Shown in pieces: positions 55,284 through 64,000 of a DNA stretch of 64,000 nucleotides. The position numbers and the translations under genes are program-made. The notes under the pieces were generated by a model, which did no database searches, was not told the DNA's origin, and was given only the letters and a program-made list of their open reading frames with translations. The stretch lies in NCBI RefSeq assembly GCF_028368935.1, contig NZ_JAQNDK010000006.1, positions 913,501 through 977,500 of the forward strand, read 5' to 3'. Each line of letters begins with the position of its first letter. Position 1 is the stretch's first letter. The stretch is from Sorangium aterium. Its GTDB lineage: Bacteria > Myxococcota_A > Polyangia > Polyangiales > Polyangiaceae.

Positions 55284-57671
55284 ATGGACGGGCGGGCGTC
55301 GAACGACAGATCCAGGATGAAACAATACTTCCAATTCGGCGACGGGCCGTTCCTCAAAGGGGCCGGGACGAGGTCGCCGGAGGCGTGGTTCTTGGGCCCG
55401 AAGGCCGAGAACGCTGACGAGTTCGAGAGGCTCATCGTGGAGGCCGTCCGGGATCACTCGTTCTGGCGACGGAACTTCCACCCTCAGGATCCCACGCACA
55501 TCACCGAGCAGTCCAAGCGGCACCCGTCCTACCTCCACGCGATGGATTCGCTGAAGGACAGCTTTCGGTCGCTCATGTCGTTCCTCAAGAAATCGGTGCC
55601 CTTCTTCAGCGATCGGTACCAGGGGCACATGAACTGGGACACCTCGATCCCCAGCGTGCTCGGCTACTTCGCCGCGATGCTCTACAACCCCAACAACGTC
55701 GCGTTCGAAGGGTCCACGGCGACCACGATCCTGGAGATGCTCGTGGGCGACGATCTCTGCCGGATGCTCGGCTATTCGCTGCCGGACGAGGGCGCCGGCG
55801 AGAAGGCCATTCGACCCTGGGGACACATCACTTGCGGCGGCACGGTCGCGAACATCGAGGCGATCTGGTCTTCAAGGAACTTGAAATTCTACCCGTTGTC
55901 GCTCCGGGACGCGCTGAGATCCGAGCCGAGCCTCTCGGCGGCGCGTGAGCTCGTCGTGACCACGTGCGACGGCAGGCGCGCGCAGCTCGGCGCCCTCGAC
56001 GCCTGGTCGCTCCTGAACCTCAAGGTGGACGAGATTCTCGCGCTGCCCGCGCGCCTCACGCAGGAGTACGGCATCTCGAGCGACACGATCACGGCGGCGA
56101 TGGCGGGCCACTCCCTCCAGCACCTGGGGATCCAGGAGCTCTACCGGCGATGTGGGGCAGACCTGCCGTGCTCGCCTGTGTTTCTCGTCCCCGCCACGAA
56201 GCACTACTCGTTCCCCAAGGCAGCGGCCGTGCTGGGCATCGGCTCGGCGAACGTGCTCGATATCCCCGTGGACTGCGACGCGCGGATGAGCCTCTCCGCG
56301 CTGGAGGCGACGCTGAAGCGTTGCCTCGACGAGCGGCGGCCGGTCTACACGGTGGTGAGCGTCGTCGGGAGCACGGAGGAGAGCGCGGTCGATCCGCTGA
56401 AGGCGATCCTCGACCTGCGCCATCGATTCCAGAAGGAGGGGCTCTCGTTCACGGTCCACGCAGACGCCGCATGGGGCGGCTATTTCGCCTCGATCCTCCG
56501 CCCTGACGAGGGGCCGCGCGCGAAGGACGCGCCCTCGGGGCCTGCGGCCGAGATCGGGATGAGCAGGTACGTGACGGCGCAGCTCTCGGCGCTCGGCCGG
56601 GCGGATTCGATCACGGTGGATCCGCACAAGTCGGGCTATGTCCCGTACCCGGCCGGGGCGCTCTGCTACCGGAACTCGGCGATGCGCGACATGGTGACGT
56701 TCAAGGCCCCCTACATCGTCCACGGGGACGCGGAGCCGACCGTGGGCATCTATGGGCTCGAAGGGTCGAAGCCAGGAGCCGCGGTGGCGGCGGTCTACCT
56801 GAGCCACAAGGTCATCCGGCCGACCCGGAGCGGGTACGGGCAGCTCCACCGGAAGGCCCTCTTCAACTGCAAGAGGTTCTACGCGCGGCTCCTCTGCTTG
56901 GCTCGCCGGGAAGATCGGTTCATCATCGTCCCGGTCCCGCGGCTTCCAGCCGAGATCGGGGGCGGCGACGTGGAGAGCGAGCTGCAGTTCATCCGCGAGC
57001 GCATCGACCGACCGAGCCTCGAGGAGCTCCTGGCCGACCCCGAGGCGATGGCGGTGCTGCCGGAGCTCGGTCCCGATCAGAACATCCTCACCTACGCCGT
57101 CAACTTCAAGCACCCAGACGGTTCGATCAACACCAGCCTCGAAATGATGAACCGATTGAACAAGGCGATCTATGATCTCTTGAGCATCGCCCCCGGGGAC
57201 GACATCTATCACTACCGGATGATCGTGAGCACGACGGACTTCAGCGAGGAGCACTACGGCAACGTCTTCATCGAGGACTACAAGCGGCGCCTCGGGGTCT
57301 CGGCGTCGGTGGGCTCGACGGTGACGGTGCTGAGGTCCACGATGATGGCGCCCTGGCTCCTGGAGTCGCCTGAGGGGAGCATCCTGGATGTGCTGGAGCT
57401 CGAGCTTCGCGATGCGATCTTCAAAGCGATGATGCGGGACTCGATGCTCCAGGCCTTCGAGGAGATCGACACGAATCGGGACGGCGCCCTGGACGTGGCC
57501 GAGATCATGGCGAAGTTTCGCGAGAAGGGCTTCCACGACAGCGAAGTTGACGAGTTTTTGCAGGTCTGCGACCTCGACAGGAACGGCAGTGTGTCGGTGA
57601 GCGAGTTCCTCGGGGCGTTCTCGCACTTCCTGGTGAAGACGAAGCTCTCGGGGAGAGAGGCGAGGGGGTAA
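55284..57671 (+). CDS. PLP-dependent (group II) decarboxylase with C-terminal EF-hands
   Basis: A 795-aa glutamate/tyrosine decarboxylase-like enzyme. HMNWDTSIPSVLGYFAAML, CGGTVANIEAIW, VHADAAWGGY and the PLP Lys449 in VDPHKSGYVPYPAG are all present. After a long C-terminal extension come two EF-hand loops, DTNRDGALDVAE (729-740) and DLDRNGSVSVSE (763-774), each with full calcium-binding side chains. Calcium control of an amino acid decarboxylase is inferred. ATG 55284 has AGAGGAG 11 nt upstream; 55317 is an alternative. The substrate cannot be assigned. Confidence 0.88.
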   Translation: MDGRASNDRSRMKQYFQFGDGPFLKGAGTRSPEAWFLGPKAENADEFERLIVEAVRDHSFWRRNFHPQDPTHITEQSKRHPSYLHAMDSLKDSFRSLMSFLKKSVPFFSDRYQGHMNWDTSIPSVLGYFAAMLYNPNNVAFEGSTATTILEMLVGDDLCRMLGYSLPDEGAGEKAIRPWGHITCGGTVANIEAIWSSRNLKFYPLSLRDALRSEPSLSAARELVVTTCDGRRAQLGALDAWSLLNLKVDEILALPARLTQEYGISSDTITAAMAGHSLQHLGIQELYRRCGADLPCSPVFLVPATKHYSFPKAAAVLGIGSANVLDIPVDCDARMSLSALEATLKRCLDERRPVYTVVSVVGSTEESAVDPLKAILDLRHRFQKEGLSFTVHADAAWGGYFASILRPDEGPRAKDAPSGPAAEIGMSRYVTAQLSALGRADSITVDPHKSGYVPYPAGALCYRNSAMRDMVTFKAPYIVHGDAEPTVGIYGLEGSKPGAAVAAVYLSHKVIRPTRSGYGQLHRKALFNCKRFYARLLCLARREDRFIIVPVPRLPAEIGGGDVESELQFIRERIDRPSLEELLADPEAMAVLPELGPDQNILTYAVNFKHPDGSINTSLEMMNRLNKAIYDLLSIAPGDDIYHYRMIVSTTDFSEEHYGNVFIEDYKRRLGVSASVGSTVTVLRSTMMAPWLLESPEGSILDVLELELRDAIFKAMMRDSMLQAFEEIDTNRDGALDVAEIMAKFREKGFHDSEVDEFLQVCDLDRNGSVSVSEFLGAFSHFLVKTKLSGREARG

Positions 57672-58074
57672 AGCAGGCGGAGGCGGACCCTCGCCGCCTG
57701 GCTTGAGGCCGAGCCGGGATCTCGCGGCGCCGCCGTGCCGCTGGGCCAGCGTCGAGCCAAGCGCCCTGAACGCCGTTGCGGCCCGGGGCGCCGCGTGAGA
57801 TGCTCCGGCCGTGGCATTCATCCGGCTGCGCTGAGCCCGGCATCCTCGTCCTCCCCGTAGCCCCGGCGCGGCCGGGTCGGCGTGGCGAGCGCGCGGGTGC
57901 CCGTCCGTGCCCTGTCTTCCCCCATGACGCGGAAGACCGGGGCGCGGAGCCTCACGCCCGGCAGCCCGGAAGGAGCATGCCACGCACGCCTGGCCGGTCG
58001 TGAGCTCGCGCCGCGAGTCTTCCCCATCCACGCGCGCCGCCCTGGAAAGGTGGCGCGCGAAGAGGCTCGCTCTC
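57672..58074. other. Intergenic region
   Basis: About 400 bp with no believable gene, promoter motif or strong hairpin recognised. It must hold the promoter of the phosphotransferase gene unless that is read through from upstream. Confidence 0.4.
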
Positions 58075-59037
58075 ATGACCGAACGTACAAGCACCCCGTC
58101 CACGTCTCCTTCGTCCTTTGCTCCCATCGACTCCGTCGCTGCGCTCCTCGATGCGGCGCGCCGCGAGGGGCTCCGTCTCGTCACGTCCCACGCCGACTTC
58201 GACCGGAGCGGGCTCGACTTCCTCGTCGTGCACGCCCACGACGAGGACGGCGTTCCGTGGGTCGTGCGCACGCCGCGCCGCCTCGCGGTGGTCGCGTCTG
58301 CCTGCGTGGAGGCCCGCGTGCTGGCCCTCGTGCGCAGGCACCTGCCGGTGGCCGTGCCGGACTGGCGCGTGCACACCGACCACGTGATCGCCTATCCGCG
58401 CCTCGGCGACGTGCCCGCCGTCTCCTTCGATCCGGAGGCGGGCCCGCGCTGGAGCCGCGTCGATCCAGCGGCGCCGTCCGAGGTGTTCGTCGCGTCGGTG
58501 GCCGAGGCGCTCGCGGCGCTCCAGCGCGTGGACGCGGCAGAGGTCCGTTCGGCGGGCGTCCCCGTGAAGTCCATCGACGACGCGCGCCAGCTCCACGCGC
58601 GGGCCATGGACGAGACGCGCGCCGCGCTGGCGCCGCCGGAGGCGCTGTGGGCCCGGTGGCAGCGCTGGCTCGAGGACGACGCGATCTGGCCGCGCCACCT
58701 CGCCCTCGTGCACGGCGATCTCCACCCCGGCCACATGCTCCTCGACGAGGGCGGCCGTCTCACGGGGATCCTGGACTGGACCGAGGCCCACCTCGGCGAT
58801 CCCTCGGTCGACTTCGCGCTCTTCGTCGGCGCCTTCGGCATGGCCGCGCTCGACGCGTGCATCGCGCGCTTCGAGGCGGCCGGCGGCGAGACGTGGCCGG
58901 GACTCGCGGCCCACGCCGGCGAGCGCTGGGCGGCGTTCCCCGCGATCGCGGCGAAGTGGGGAGTCGAGTCCGGCGATGAGGGCGTGATCGCCCACGCGCG
59001 CAACCTGCTCGCAGGGATCGCGGCCGAGAGCGGGTGA
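58075..59037 (+). CDS. Macrolide 2'-phosphotransferase-like (Mph/APH fold) kinase
   Basis: A 320-aa aminoglycoside-kinase-fold enzyme. LDFLVVHAHDEDGVPWVVRTPRR matches the Mph N-lobe, and HGDLHPGHML with ILDWTEAHLGDPSVDFA gives the catalytic Asp and metal-binding Asp. Mph enzymes phosphorylate the 2'-OH of macrolide desosamine; here it may be self-protection, resistance or another small-molecule kinase. ATG 58075 has AGAGG 9 nt upstream. Confidence 0.83.
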   Translation: MTERTSTPSTSPSSFAPIDSVAALLDAARREGLRLVTSHADFDRSGLDFLVVHAHDEDGVPWVVRTPRRLAVVASACVEARVLALVRRHLPVAVPDWRVHTDHVIAYPRLGDVPAVSFDPEAGPRWSRVDPAAPSEVFVASVAEALAALQRVDAAEVRSAGVPVKSIDDARQLHARAMDETRAALAPPEALWARWQRWLEDDAIWPRHLALVHGDLHPGHMLLDEGGRLTGILDWTEAHLGDPSVDFALFVGAFGMAALDACIARFEAAGGETWPGLAAHAGERWAAFPAIAAKWGVESGDEGVIAHARNLLAGIAAESG

Positions 59038-59137
59038 ACCCCGGCGCGCGCGACGCGCCCCATCAGCCACTGAAATAATGCGCTGCGTTGTGAGCCCGCG
59101 CATGTTCAGCCGCTCCGGCCCTGGGTAGCCTCTCCGC

Positions 59138-59413
59138 ATGAGCGGAGGACACGGCGCGGATGCCGGTGCGGCGGATCGCGCGCTCGTGCTCATGCTGCTG
59201 GGCACGGTGCTCCTCGTATCGCCGGCGCGGCTGCTCTGGGCCCGCGGCCTGCTCGCGGTCGCCGCCGTCTTCGCGGTGTGGGCCGCGCTGATCGCGCTCG
59301 CCGTGCTCGCGACGCGCGCCGATCGCGCTGACCGCGATCGCGGCGAGCCCCCCCGCGACGAGCGCGAGCGCGGCGGCTCCGCGCCCGGTGACCGTGATCG
59401 AGGGCCGCCGTGA
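59138..59413 (+). CDS. Small membrane protein upstream of the sensor kinase
   Basis: A 91-aa protein with two predicted membrane helices (about 15-33 and 38-59) and a charged Arg/Asp/Glu-rich tail. Its TGA overlaps the GTG of the following symporter-kinase gene (GTGA), so the two are translationally coupled; small membrane proteins often precede symporter-type proteins. No family is recognised firmly. Confidence 0.7.
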   Translation: MSGGHGADAGAADRALVLMLLGTVLLVSPARLLWARGLLAVAAVFAVWAALIALAVLATRADRADRDRGEPPRDERERGGSAPGDRDRGPP

Positions 59414-62400
59414 TCGACGTCGGCGTCCTCCTGTTCGCCACGGTGGCCTGGCTCGCCGTGCTCGCCGCGATCGCGCTCGCCGCGCAGCGCGAGCGGATCC
59501 CCCGCGCGCTCGCGCGTCACCCGCTCGTCCTCGCCCTCTCGCTCGGCGTCTACGCCTCGTCGTGGACCTACTACGGCGGCGTCGGCTTCGCGCAGCGCCA
59601 CGGCCTCGTCTTCCTCGCGGTCTACCTCGGCCCGACGCTCGCGTGCGTCGCCACCCCGCTCCTCTGGTCGCGCGTCCTGCGCATCACGCGCGAGCAGCGC
59701 CTCTCCTCGCTCGCCGACCTCTTCGCCTTCCGCTTCCAGAGCCCCGCGGCGGGGGCGGTCGTCGCCGCCTTCTCTCTCGTCGCCAGCGTGCCCTACATCG
59801 CGCAGCAGTTCCGCGCGACCGAGCAGTCGGTCCGCGTGCTCTCCGGGCCCGGGCACGAGGAGGCCGTGGGCGCCGTCTTCTGGGCGCTGCTCACGCTCTT
59901 CACGGCGTTCTTCGGCGCCCGCCCGGCCGCCGAGCAGGGGCGGGAGGACGGCCTCGCGGCGGCGGTCGCGTTCGAGTCGGCGGCGAAGCTCGCCGTGCTC
60001 GCGGCGGTGGGCCTCGTCGCCGTGCTCGGGGTGTTCGGCGGGGCGGGCGGGCTCGCGGGCTGGCTCGGCGAGCACGCCGCCGAGGTCGAGGCGCTCGGCC
60101 GCCCCGTGCGCGAGGACAGCGGCTGGACGTCGATGCTCGTCATCAGCTTCGCCGCCGCCTTCCTGCTGCCGAGGCAGTGGCACATGGCGTTCGCCAGCGG
60201 CGCCGGCGACCGCGCGCTCGCCAAGGCGGCCTGGGCCTTCCCGCTCTTCCTGCTCGCCCTCAACCTGCCCGTCCTGCCCGTCCTCTGGGCCGGGACCCGC
60301 CTCGCGCCGGCCGAGCCCGCCGACAGCTACGTGCTGCTCGTGCCGCAGCTGCTCGGCCAGGGCTGGCTCGCCCTCGCCGCGTTCATCGGCGGCATCTCCG
60401 CGGCGAGCGCCATGGTCATGGTCACGGCCGTCGCCCTCGCGAGCGCCAGCGCCACGCACCTGCTCCTGCCGCTCGCCCGGAGGACGCTGCGCCGCAACGT
60501 CTACGCGCGCGTGCTGTGGCTCCGCCGCGGGCTCCTGATCGTCATCCTCGCCGGCGGGTGGCTCTTCCACCGCGCGCAGCCGCACCGAGGGCTGCTCGTC
60601 GAGAGCGGCATCGTGTCGTTCGTCGCCTTCGCGCAGTTCCTGCCGGGGCTCTTCGCCGCGCTCTTCTGGGAGCGCGCGACGCGCGCCGGGTTCCTCGCCG
60701 GGCTCGTGGCCGGCATCGGCACCTGGACCGCCACCTGCCTCGCGCCCTTCCTGCCCGAGCTGTCCGGGCTCGACCCGGGGTGGCTCGATCTCCTGCGCGA
60801 GGGCGCGGGCCGGGCCGACCCCGCCGTGTACGTGACGGTCACGGACACCTGGTCGCTGCCCACGTTCGTGTCGCTCGCCGTCAACGGCGCCACGCTCGGG
60901 CTCGTCTCGCTCCTGCGCCCCCCGGCCGAGGAGGAGCGCGAGGCGGCGCGCCTGTGCACGCGCCGCGAGATCGGCCCGTCGGTCGAGCGCGCGACCGTGG
61001 CCTCGAGCGTTGGCGCGCTGGAGGAGCGGCTCGCGCGGCTGCTCGGCCGCGAGGCGGCCGCCCTCGAGGTCACGCGCGCACGGATCGAGCTCGACATCCC
61101 GCGCGACGAGACGCGGTCCACCGAGCTCCACGCGCTCCAGGAGCGTCTGCACCGCAACCTGTCGCCGCTCGTCGGCCCGGTGCTCGCGAGGACCGTCGCG
61201 GAGGCGGACGCGCAGGCCGCCCCCGCGGCGTTCGGCAGTCGAGCGGCGAGCGGCGCGCTCACCGAGGAGCTCCGGTGGCTGGAGCGGCGCCTCGCGCGCG
61301 GGGAGGCCACGACGACGTTCGTCGGCGCCGCGAAGGAGCTCGACCTCCTGCGGCGCTGGCTCCGCTCGGTGCTCGCGCAGCTCCCCCTCGGCGTCTGCGC
61401 CGTCGGCTCCGACGGCGCGATCAGCCTCGTGAACCGCCGCCTGGAGGCGCTCGTCGGCGCCGAGGAGCGCGACCTCGTCGGGGCGCCGCTCGACCGGCTG
61501 CCGGCCCCGTTCGCGGAGCTGTTCGCGCGCGCCGCCCGCGCCGCCTCCGCGGGCGAGGGCGGCGCGGACGAGATCGAGGCGCACGTGGCCGGCCGCGCGC
61601 GCTCGCTGCGCGTCCACCGCGCCGCGCTCGACCCGCTCGACGCGCGCGCCGCCTCGGGGGGCGTGGTCCTCCTCGTGGAGGACCGCACCGAGCAGCGCGC
61701 GCTCGAGGCGCAGCTCGCCCACCGCGACCGCCTCGCCCAGCTCGGCCGCCTCGCCGCCGGCGTGGCCCACGAGGTCGGCAACCCGCTCACCGGCATCGCC
61801 TGCCTCGCGCAGAACCTCCGCGCCGAGTCCGACAGCGACGAGATCCGCGCGCGGGCGGGCCTCATCCTCGGCGAGGCGGCGCGCATCGAGGCCATCCTGC
61901 GCTCCCTGCTCGACCACAGCCGCACTGGCGCCGTGCCGAAGCCCGGCGAGGGCGCGCGCGCGCGGGTCGGGCGCGTGGCGCTCTCCGAGGTGGTCGCCGA
62001 GGCCGTGCGGCTCATCCGGCTCGACCGCGCGGCGCCCCACGTCCGGGTGGACCAGGCCTGTCCCGACTCGCTCGTCGTCATCGGCGACCGGCGCGAGCTC
62101 GTCCAGGTCTTCGTCAACCTGCTCGCGAACGCCCGCGACGCGTCCGAGGCCGGCGCGCTCATCGCCGTCCGAGGGTGGATCGAGGCCGGCCAGATCGTTG
62201 TCGAGGTCGAGGACCACGGCAGCGGCATCCCCGAGGAGCTCCTCGCCGCGGTGCTGGAGCCGTTCGTGACGACGAAGCGCGACCCGAGCGGCACGGGGCT
62301 CGGCCTGCCGCTCTCGCGCTCGATCGTCGAGGATCACGGCGGGACCCTCGCGCTGCGGAGCGCGGTGGGGCGGGGGACGACGGTCGTCGTCCGGCTGCCG

Positions 62401-62418
62401 CTCGCGGGCGCGGGGTGA
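59410..62418 (+). CDS. Sensor histidine kinase with N-terminal sodium:solute symporter domain (CbrA-like)
   Basis: A 1002-aa protein: about 13 membrane segments of the SSS/SLC5 fold (residues 1-510; SLGVYASSWTYYGGVGFAQ near the start), a helical linker (about 530-650), a PAS-like domain (about 655-745), a HisKA dimerisation helix with His787 in GVAHEVGNPLTG, and an HATPase domain (NLLANARDA, DHGSGIPEEL, GTGLGLPLSRSIVEDHGG). Such fusions couple solute transport or binding to signalling. No response regulator is beside it. GTG start at 59410. Confidence 0.9.
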   Translation: MIDVGVLLFATVAWLAVLAAIALAAQRERIPRALARHPLVLALSLGVYASSWTYYGGVGFAQRHGLVFLAVYLGPTLACVATPLLWSRVLRITREQRLSSLADLFAFRFQSPAAGAVVAAFSLVASVPYIAQQFRATEQSVRVLSGPGHEEAVGAVFWALLTLFTAFFGARPAAEQGREDGLAAAVAFESAAKLAVLAAVGLVAVLGVFGGAGGLAGWLGEHAAEVEALGRPVREDSGWTSMLVISFAAAFLLPRQWHMAFASGAGDRALAKAAWAFPLFLLALNLPVLPVLWAGTRLAPAEPADSYVLLVPQLLGQGWLALAAFIGGISAASAMVMVTAVALASASATHLLLPLARRTLRRNVYARVLWLRRGLLIVILAGGWLFHRAQPHRGLLVESGIVSFVAFAQFLPGLFAALFWERATRAGFLAGLVAGIGTWTATCLAPFLPELSGLDPGWLDLLREGAGRADPAVYVTVTDTWSLPTFVSLAVNGATLGLVSLLRPPAEEEREAARLCTRREIGPSVERATVASSVGALEERLARLLGREAAALEVTRARIELDIPRDETRSTELHALQERLHRNLSPLVGPVLARTVAEADAQAAPAAFGSRAASGALTEELRWLERRLARGEATTTFVGAAKELDLLRRWLRSVLAQLPLGVCAVGSDGAISLVNRRLEALVGAEERDLVGAPLDRLPAPFAELFARAARAASAGEGGADEIEAHVAGRARSLRVHRAALDPLDARAASGGVVLLVEDRTEQRALEAQLAHRDRLAQLGRLAAGVAHEVGNPLTGIACLAQNLRAESDSDEIRARAGLILGEAARIEAILRSLLDHSRTGAVPKPGEGARARVGRVALSEVVAEAVRLIRLDRAAPHVRVDQACPDSLVVIGDRRELVQVFVNLLANARDASEAGALIAVRGWIEAGQIVVEVEDHGSGIPEELLAAVLEPFVTTKRDPSGTGLGLPLSRSIVEDHGGTLALRSAVGRGTTVVVRLPLAGAG

Positions 62419-62737
62419 AGCGGTCGGCGCGGGACGTCGGGTGTTACCGATCGTAACGAGACGTGGCCGAACGAGCCCGCCAACGTGCTTGCCCCGTGGA
62501 CGAACAGGTATTCTCAAGGCTGCTTGCGTGGTATTCAGATCAAAGAGAGCAGCATTCCGCGAGCCGGGGGTGACAGGGGCATCGCCCCACGCGCTGCCCG
62601 GCCCCTCCTCCTCCTTCGTGTGCGAGGGAGGACGGGTCATGAACAACACTCTGGCTGCCTCTTTCCGCTCGGCGCGCCTGTAAGCCCGTCTCCGGCCCTC
62701 TCGACAAGCGCTGGAACTCCTCCGAGGAACCGTTCTC
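62419..62737. other. Intergenic region before the symporter gene
   Basis: About 320 bp, less G/C-rich at 62440-62560 than its surroundings, so probably promoter-bearing. No firm element is assigned. A GAGGA ribosome-binding site precedes the ATG at 62738. Confidence 0.35.
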
Positions 62738-64000
62738 ATGGCACAGACGTCTCCCCAAACCTTCGCCGTGACCCCCACGAGCAATGCCCCCGCGGCCGGG
62801 CGTGAGGTTGTCAGCAGCTCCACGCTCTGGAAGGTCATCTTCGCGTCCGCTGGCGGCACGATGATCGAGTGGTACGACTTCTATATCTTCGGGAGTCTCG
62901 CCGCGATCATCTCGACCCACTTCTTCCCGAAGGACAACCCGACCGCGAGCTTCCTCTTGACGCTCGGCACGTTCGCAACGGGCTTCGTCGTCCGCCCGTT
63001 CGGCGCGCTCGTGTTCGGGCGCATCGGCGATATCGTCGGTCGGAAGTACGCGTTCCTCGTGACGCTGCTGCTCATGGGCGGCGCGACGGCGCTCATCGGC
63101 TTCTTGCCGACGTACGACAAGATCGGGCTCCTCGCCCCGATCGCGCTCGTCCTGATACGCCTCGTTCAGGGCCTCGCGCTCGGCGGCGAGTACGGCGGCG
63201 CGGCGGTGTACGTCGCCGAGCACGCGCCCGACGAGAAGCGCGGCTTCTACACCTCGTTCATCCAGATCACGGCGACGCTCGGTCTGTTCATCTCGCTGGC
63301 GGTGATCCTCAGCACCCGCCTCCTCGTGGGCGAGGAGGCCTTCAAGGAATGGGGCTGGCGCATCCCGTTCCTCCTGTCGGTCCTCCTCGTCGGCGTGTCC
63401 TTCTACGTGCGTTCCCGCCTCAAGGAGTCGCCGATCTTCAGCAAGCTCAAGGCCGAGGGGAAGACGTCGACCGCTCCCATCAAGGACAGCCTCGGCAACA
63501 AGCGCAACTGGAAGGTCATCCTGGTCGCCCTCTTCGGCGCCACGGCCGGCCAGGGTGTGGTCTGGTACACGGGGCAGTTCTATGCCCTCTACTTCCTGCA
63601 GAACACGCTGAAGGTCCCGTTCATCACGGCCACCATCGTGATCGCCTCCGCGCTTGCCCTCGGCATGCCGTTCTTCGTGTTCTTCGGCGCGCTCTCGGAC
63701 CGCATCGGCCGCAAGAAGATCATGCTCGCGGGCAACCTGTGCGGCGCGATCGGCTTCTTCCCCGTGTTCTGGGCGATGAAGCAGAACGCGGACAACCCGG
63801 TCGTGCTCACCGCGCTCGTGTTCGTGCTCGTGCTGTTCGTCACGATGGTCTACGGCCCGATCGCGGCCTACCTTGTCGAGGCCTTCCCCGCGAAGGTGCG
63901 TTACACGTCGCTCTCGATCCCGTACCACGTCGGCAACGGCGTGTTCGGCGGGCTCTTGCCGCTCATCGCCTCGTCGGTGACGGTCGCGACGGGCAACATC
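62738..64000 (+). CDS. MHS-family metabolite:H+ symporter (MFS), cut by window edge
   Basis: An open frame of 421 codons runs to the right edge. It starts MAQTSPQTFAVTPTSN; the MFS core begins GGTMIEWYDFYIFGSL, followed by FVVRPFGALVFGRIGD(I)VGRK and RLVQGLALGGEYGGAAVYVAEH, diagnostic of the ProP/KgtP/ShiA-type metabolite:H+ symporters. A second loop motif GALSDRIGRKKIM is present. Substrate (organic acid or osmolyte) is not determined. It follows the symporter-type kinase gene, which might control it (inference). Confidence 0.9.
   Translation, partial: MAQTSPQTFAVTPTSNAPAAGREVVSSSTLWKVIFASAGGTMIEWYDFYIFGSLAAIISTHFFPKDNPTASFLLTLGTFATGFVVRPFGALVFGRIGDIVGRKYAFLVTLLLMGGATALIGFLPTYDKIGLLAPIALVLIRLVQGLALGGEYGGAAVYVAEHAPDEKRGFYTSFIQITATLGLFISLAVILSTRLLVGEEAFKEWGWRIPFLLSVLLVGVSFYVRSRLKESPIFSKLKAEGKTSTAPIKDSLGNKRNWKVILVALFGATAGQGVVWYTGQFYALYFLQNTLKVPFITATIVIASALALGMPFFVFFGALSDRIGRKKIMLAGNLCGAIGFFPVFWAMKQNADNPVVLTALVFVLVLFVTMVYGPIAAYLVEAFPAKVRYTSLSIPYHVGNGVFGGLLPLIASSVTVATGNI

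Noticed and set aside
57952-62859. A 1635-codon open frame on the minus strand opposite the kinase and phosphotransferase genes
   Set aside because: It is Arg/Ala/Glu-rich with no domain pattern and lies antisense to clear genes; G/C at third positions of the real genes removes stops from this frame.

Overview
High-GC DNA with strong G/C third-position bias, dense overlapping genes joined by ATGA/GTGA junctions, a secreted esterase with a glycine-rich linker and a C-terminal hydrophobic/poly-Arg sorting tail, lipoproteins with Cys-rich N-terminal repeats, and sigma-54 control. Together these suggest a large-genome myxobacterium of the Sorangium/Polyangiales type (inference from style and gene content).

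Layout. (1) 1-436: start of a DUF2169 protein cut by the window edge. (2) 685-10915, minus strand: an 11-gene operon for a group 3b-type cytosolic [NiFe] hydrogenase (Fe-S beta, cyclic-nucleotide-binding protein, FAD/NAD gamma, small and large subunits, endopeptidase) followed by hypA, hypF, hypC, hypD, hypE; hypB is absent. (3) 11256-25038: an energy/metal/stress block with PEP synthase, pyruvoyl-type arginine decarboxylase, a cation P-type ATPase, a free-standing E2-like acyltransferase, an amino acid permease, a P1B-5-type metal ATPase with a hemerythrin tail and a glutaredoxin-membrane protein. It also contains two gene wrecks, an acetyl-CoA hydrolase scrap and a cysteine synthase truncated after about 115 codons. 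(4) 25324-26284: small accessory genes. (5) 26494-33854: a palindrome-rich control region with a sigma-54-type promoter, then a sigma-54 activator lacking an input domain, an HlyD protein, a C39-peptidase ABC exporter and a second ABC transporter, with no cargo gene beside them. (6) 33973-39876: secreted plant-polysaccharide genes, a CE1 esterase divergent from two GH43 lipoproteins. They are fired from two near-identical mirrored promoters, each with a lac-type operator in its spacer. (7) 40469-43942: rnk, then a very compact unrecognised system. It has a 51-residue peptide ending in five cysteines, with its own sigma-54 promoter and terminator, opposite a three-gene operon encoding two WHQF proteins and a cysteine-dioxygenase-fold protein that all share one C-terminal domain. 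(8) 44032-49697: methyltransferase, GT-C-like membrane protein, small membrane protein, M14 peptidase, PAS-STAS protein. (9) 49904-57671: methylmalonyl-CoA epimerase, a MutA-remnant/MutB fusion mutase, MeaB, a DTW protein with an exonuclease-like tail, and a PLP decarboxylase with EF-hands. (10) 58075-64000: macrolide-kinase-like phosphotransferase, small membrane protein, symporter-type sensor kinase, and a metabolite:H+ symporter cut by the right edge.

Most interesting: the 41.0-43.9 kb locus looks like an undescribed ribosomally made, modified Cys-rich peptide (or metal-binding peptide) system. The C39 exporter at 26.8-33.9 kb, also apparently under sigma-54, is a plausible but unproven export partner. 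No tRNA, rRNA, CRISPR array or insertion sequence was seen.
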